From positions 1-6,926 of the forward strand of contig CACZQE010000045.1 in NCBI GenBank assembly GCA_902783205.1: 6,926 nt of DNA, in the 5' to 3' direction. The stretch's first letter is position 1, and the number at the start of each line of letters is the position of its first letter. The translations under genes were made by a program, and so were the position numbers. The notes beneath the pieces were generated by a model. It made no database searches, was not told the DNA's origin, and saw only the letters and a list, made by a program, of their open reading frames with translations. Source of the DNA: an uncultured Lachnospiraceae bacterium. Lineage in GTDB: Bacteria > Bacillota_A > Clostridia > Lachnospirales > Lachnospiraceae. Of the stretch, positions 5,010 to 6,926 are shown piece by piece.

Positions 5010-5908
5010 GGTTTCTCCATCCTGCTACAAGAAAAGGTATCGCCTTCTACCTCCTGTCCGGTTAGTTCATAACCCATGGATTCATAGAAGGCGATTTTAT
5101 TATCCCGGCTTTCTACAACGGTTTTCGCATAAAACTCTTCATCTGCCCATTCCTCGCAGGCATAAACCACCATTGTCCCGATTCCCTGGCGGCGGTATTC
5201 CGGAAGGACAACGACTCTTCCGATCATCATACTGTTTTCGTCAATGGGGTACATGCGTGCCGTGGCAATGGGAAAGTCATGATCTGTCACAAGAATATAC
5301 CTGGTTTCCGGGGTGTCGTGTTCGTCAAACTCCTGAGGAAGGCTGATGTGGTGCTTCCTTGCCATAGCCTGTATACGGACATAATATGCCCCGGCCCGGT
5401 GGCAGGTCTCGGTTGCCCGGATGATCTCAAAGCCGGGCACTTCCTCAATCTTTTCAATATCTGACTCAAAAATCTGATAATCGTTGATATTGACACTTAT
5501 CTCTTCCCGGTCGAATTCATGCAGTCCGTAACCCGACGGATAAACAGATGCCACACCTGTAAAAATCTTGCCGTCTATATCCCTTAAACGAACTATGTGA
5601 CCATCATACAAGGGTAATTTCTTTTCACCCAGGCTTTCTTCATATTCCGAAAGGACATTATATACTGCATCCTCTGAGAGAACCCCACGCGGAAGATCCT
5701 CCGGAAGAAGGCCGGCCTCATCCGCCTCAAAATCAGACAGCCAAAGGGGGCTATGATAATACTCTTCCAGAAGCCGGACATCTTCACGGATATCACATGT
5801 AGTCTTTTCCAGCCATTCTTTTATCTTGTTCAGGCGGGCTTCCATTTCAGATATTCTCCTGACCCTTATCTCATCCGTATGGTTCCCATGAGTTCCCGGC
5901 TCCATCAT
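5003..5908 (-). CDS. DUF4298 / LSM-like / GNAT acetyltransferase fusion protein
   Basis: A 301-residue protein with three parts. Residues about 19-92 match DUF4298: a helical start (EMEARLNKIKEWLEK) and then YYHSPLWLSDFEADEAGLLPEDLPRGVLSEDAVYNVL. Residues about 98-155 (LYDGHIVRLRDIDGKIFTGVASVYPSGYGLHEF, ending IFESDIEKIE) look like the small beta-barrel, LSM-like segment seen beside acetyltransferases in Clostridia. Residues about 161-300 form a GNAT domain: acetyl-CoA loop VVVLPEYRRQGIGT (232-245, R239-x-x-G-x-G) and motif B NKIAFYESMGYE (270-281). It should use acetyl-CoA to acylate an amine; the substrate is unknown. The ATG at 5908 has AAAGGTGG 7 nt upstream. An alternative start is Met22 (5845), with a GGAG further off. 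It follows the split-barrel/ferredoxin gene by 68 nt with no clear promoter between, so co-transcription is likely. Confidence 0.85.
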   Translation of the reverse strand: MMEPGTHGNHTDEIRVRRISEMEARLNKIKEWLEKTTCDIREDVRLLEEYYHSPLWLSDFEADEAGLLPEDLPRGVLSEDAVYNVLSEYEESLGEKKLPLYDGHIVRLRDIDGKIFTGVASVYPSGYGLHEFDREEISVNINDYQIFESDIEKIEEVPGFEIIRATETCHRAGAYYVRIQAMARKHHISLPQEFDEHDTPETRYILVTDHDFPIATARMYPIDENSMMIGRVVVLPEYRRQGIGTMVVYACEEWADEEFYAKTVVESRDNKIAFYESMGYELTGQEVEGDTFSCSRMEKPL

Positions 5909-5976
5909 AGTTTATCCACCTTTCTTAGAATTCCTAATTATCTCCCGGAGGTCACTGATGGTATGTGTGCTTATGA

Positions 5977-6663
5977 TCAGCATATACCGATTATGGCGTC
6001 TGCGGGACAAACCAAAGTACAGTTTCCACAGACATCACATCGACCGGTATCAATTGCAAATCCGTCTTCTGTCTTGCATACCGCATGAAAATGATACTCG
6101 GCGCAGCGGTCAAAACACGCTCCACAGCGGACACATTTGTCTTGGTCAATCTTCATTCCTGTAAAAGCCTTCTCGAAGCCGCCAAAGGTAAAGAATTCCC
6201 TGATCAGTTTATGGCTGCGGTATTCCAGCTCATAATCAAAGTCATACCGCTCACCCCAGAAACGGTAAAGACAGAAAAAGATCTCATCCTGATAACGTTC
6301 CCAATCGTTAACACCGGTCAGGAACAGAGGATTATTCGCGGCTTTCTCTCTAATTTCCGCAATAGGTACTTCTCTGACATCTCCGGTCGCCTTCATTGTA
6401 TATCCGGCTTCGAAAGACGGCAGCATCCTATCGTCGACCTTGGCCTGTGTCCTGCTGCTCATGCCGCATATGGACAGCTTTTTGCTTTCGCGCAGCTGTC
6501 TGGCAAAAGGTTTGTGGTTCATAGTGAGAAAATACAGGCCCCCTTCATCCCAGGCGAAAAGATGGGCTATTCTTGTCTCCGGATATCCATCCGCAGTCAC
6601 AGTTGCAAATGTCAGACACCCTATAGCATCAAAATCGTCATATATTTCCCGAATTGTTTTCAT
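5977..6663 (-). CDS. Pyridoxamine 5'-phosphate oxidase-like FMN protein fused to 2[4Fe-4S] ferredoxin
   Basis: A 228-residue fusion. The N-terminal part (about 1-150) is a PNPOx-like FMN split barrel: IGCLTFATVTADGYPETRIAHLFAWDEGGLYFLTMNHKPFARQLRESKKLSICG is the usual opening of this family. The C-terminal part (about 170-228) is a bacterial ferredoxin with two cysteine sets: C177, C180, C183, C187 (CVRCGACFDRC) and C209, C212, C215, C219 (CDVCGNCTLVCP). In two-cluster ferredoxins the fourth cysteine of each set ligates the other cluster. The first set lacks the usual proline after C187. The likely role is electron transfer between ferredoxin-type clusters and FMN, reducing a small molecule or flavin in the cytosol (inference). 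It is probably not a true PdxH. The ATG has AGGAAAGGG upstream (spacer about 9 nt) and a promoter candidate near 6760. The GNAT fusion gene follows in the same direction. Confidence 0.9.
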   Translation of the reverse strand: MKTIREIYDDFDAIGCLTFATVTADGYPETRIAHLFAWDEGGLYFLTMNHKPFARQLRESKKLSICGMSSRTQAKVDDRMLPSFEAGYTMKATGDVREVPIAEIREKAANNPLFLTGVNDWERYQDEIFFCLYRFWGERYDFDYELEYRSHKLIREFFTFGGFEKAFTGMKIDQDKCVRCGACFDRCAEYHFHAVCKTEDGFAIDTGRCDVCGNCTLVCPADAIIGIC

Positions 6664-6710
6664 ATGATTCTGCCCTTTCCTATAGTAGATACACTGATTA
6701 TCAATTTTCC

Positions 6711-6723
6711 TGCAGAGTCTGCA
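6711..6723. promoter_or_regulatory. 13-bp palindrome in the leader of the split-barrel/ferredoxin gene
   Basis: TGCAGAGTCTGCA is a perfect palindrome around a central base, about 50 bp upstream of the ATG at 6663 and about 35 bp downstream of the putative -10 box. Length and symmetry fit an operator for a dimeric regulator, or a small leader hairpin. It differs from the TGACACNGTGTCA sites, so another regulator would be involved. A single copy only. Confidence 0.35.
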
Positions 6724-6757
6724 TCATATCTTTTCGTTTATTGTTGAGTACAAAAAA

Positions 6758-6789
6758 ATTATAGCACGAAAAAGGTCAGGCAGGTTCAA
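6758..6789 (-). promoter_or_regulatory. Putative promoter of the split-barrel/ferredoxin gene (extended -10)
   Basis: On the minus strand TGCTATAAT (TATAAT at complement 6758-6763 with a TGn extension) is a perfect extended -10. The best -35-like hexamer, TTGAAC (complement 6784-6789), is 20 bp away, too far for normal spacing, so the extended -10 probably carries recognition. The predicted leader is about 88 nt. This separates the gene from the upstream epimerase-like gene. Confidence 0.55.
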
Positions 6790-6798
6790 TAAATTCCA

Positions 6799-6926
6799 TC
6801 AATATATAACTGCGCATTCCGGCTGTTCTGTCGGAATACTATTACTGATATGATCCCTTTCATCAAGAAAACCTTCTTCCCGCAGCCAGATCACCGTATC
6901 CCTGATCGATTCCGAAAAGGGTCTGC
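6799..6926 (-). CDS. C-terminus of a probable NAD-dependent epimerase/dehydratase (extended SDR), partial
   Basis: The last 41 residues of a minus-strand gene that enters from the right edge: RPFSESIRDTVIWLREEGFL, then a short polar tail ending AVIY and a TGA at 6799-6801. The pattern RPx(E)S(I/L)xDTVxWLRE-x-G is the usual C-terminal helix of extended short-chain dehydrogenases annotated as NAD-dependent epimerases or dihydroflavonol-4-reductase-like proteins. The NAD-binding Rossmann part lies outside the window, so the family call rests on this helix alone. The two other minus-strand frames here meet stops early. Confidence 0.65.
   Translation of the reverse strand, partial: RPFSESIRDTVIWLREEGFLDERDHISNSIPTEQPECAVIY

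Noticed and set aside
6085..6747. 220-codon plus-strand frame opposite the split-barrel/ferredoxin gene
   Set aside because: The minus-strand gene has eight ordered cluster cysteines and an FMN-barrel signature; the plus frame has no recognisable domain.
6816..6837. ATTCCG/CGGAAT inverted repeat as a terminator
   Set aside because: It is inside the coding part of the partial epimerase gene, has only 6-bp arms and is not followed by a T run on the minus strand.
1..6926. CRISPR arrays, insertion sequences, tRNA or rRNA genes
   Set aside because: No regularly spaced repeats, transposase-like products, terminal repeats or tRNA-like cloverleaf sequences were seen on either strand.

Overview
The window reads as chromosomal DNA from a low-to-mid-GC Gram-positive anaerobe, most likely a gut-type Clostridia/Lachnospiraceae member. 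This rests on strong AAGGAGG-type ribosome binding sites, sigma-A-like promoters, an SSAGL-type STAS protein, a DUF4298-GNAT fusion and ferredoxin-linked flavoproteins. The assignment is an inference from style and gene families, not from a marker gene.

Layout on the left: the window opens inside the 3' end of a STAS-domain (anti-anti-sigma-like) gene. A two-gene plus-strand operon follows, made of a single-domain Old Yellow Enzyme (336-1334) and a small MIF-like tautomerase (1350-1730). It ends at a strong bidirectional terminator (1781-1840) shared with a convergent TetR-family regulator gene (complement 1862-2449).

Middle: the 302-bp region between tetR and the next gene holds a separate tetR promoter, a terminator-like hairpin, and a perfect-consensus sigma-A promoter (TTGACA-N17-TATAAT). 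That promoter is bracketed by two near-identical 15-bp palindromes with core TGACACNGTGTCA, which look like TetR operators. It drives a plus-strand cassette: an aldo/keto reductase (2752-3684), a flavoredoxin-like FMN split-barrel protein (3686-4234), a small one-helix membrane protein whose frame appears broken by one base (4260-4389), and a flavodoxin-fold NAD(P)H reductase with an Isf-like CX2CX2CX5C motif (4452-4985). The plausible model is a repressor-controlled reductive cassette that responds to a small lipophilic or carbonyl ligand. The inducer and substrate cannot be read from sequence.

Right: on the minus strand, reading leftwards, there is the C-terminus of an apparent NAD-dependent epimerase/dehydratase (6799 to window end), then a PNPOx-like FMN protein fused to a two-cluster ferredoxin (5977-6663), then a three-part DUF4298 / LSM-like / GNAT protein (5003-5908). 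The last gene converges on the flavodoxin gene with only 17 bp between stop codons.

Most genes encode FMN- or NAD(P)H-dependent redox proteins: an ene-reductase, a carbonyl reductase, two split-barrel flavoproteins and a flavodoxin-fold reductase. The most unusual points are the duplicated operator around a consensus promoter, the OYE plus MIF-like tautomerase pair, the frame-disrupted membrane peptide inside the cassette, and the two multidomain fusions. No mobile element, CRISPR array, tRNA or rRNA was seen.
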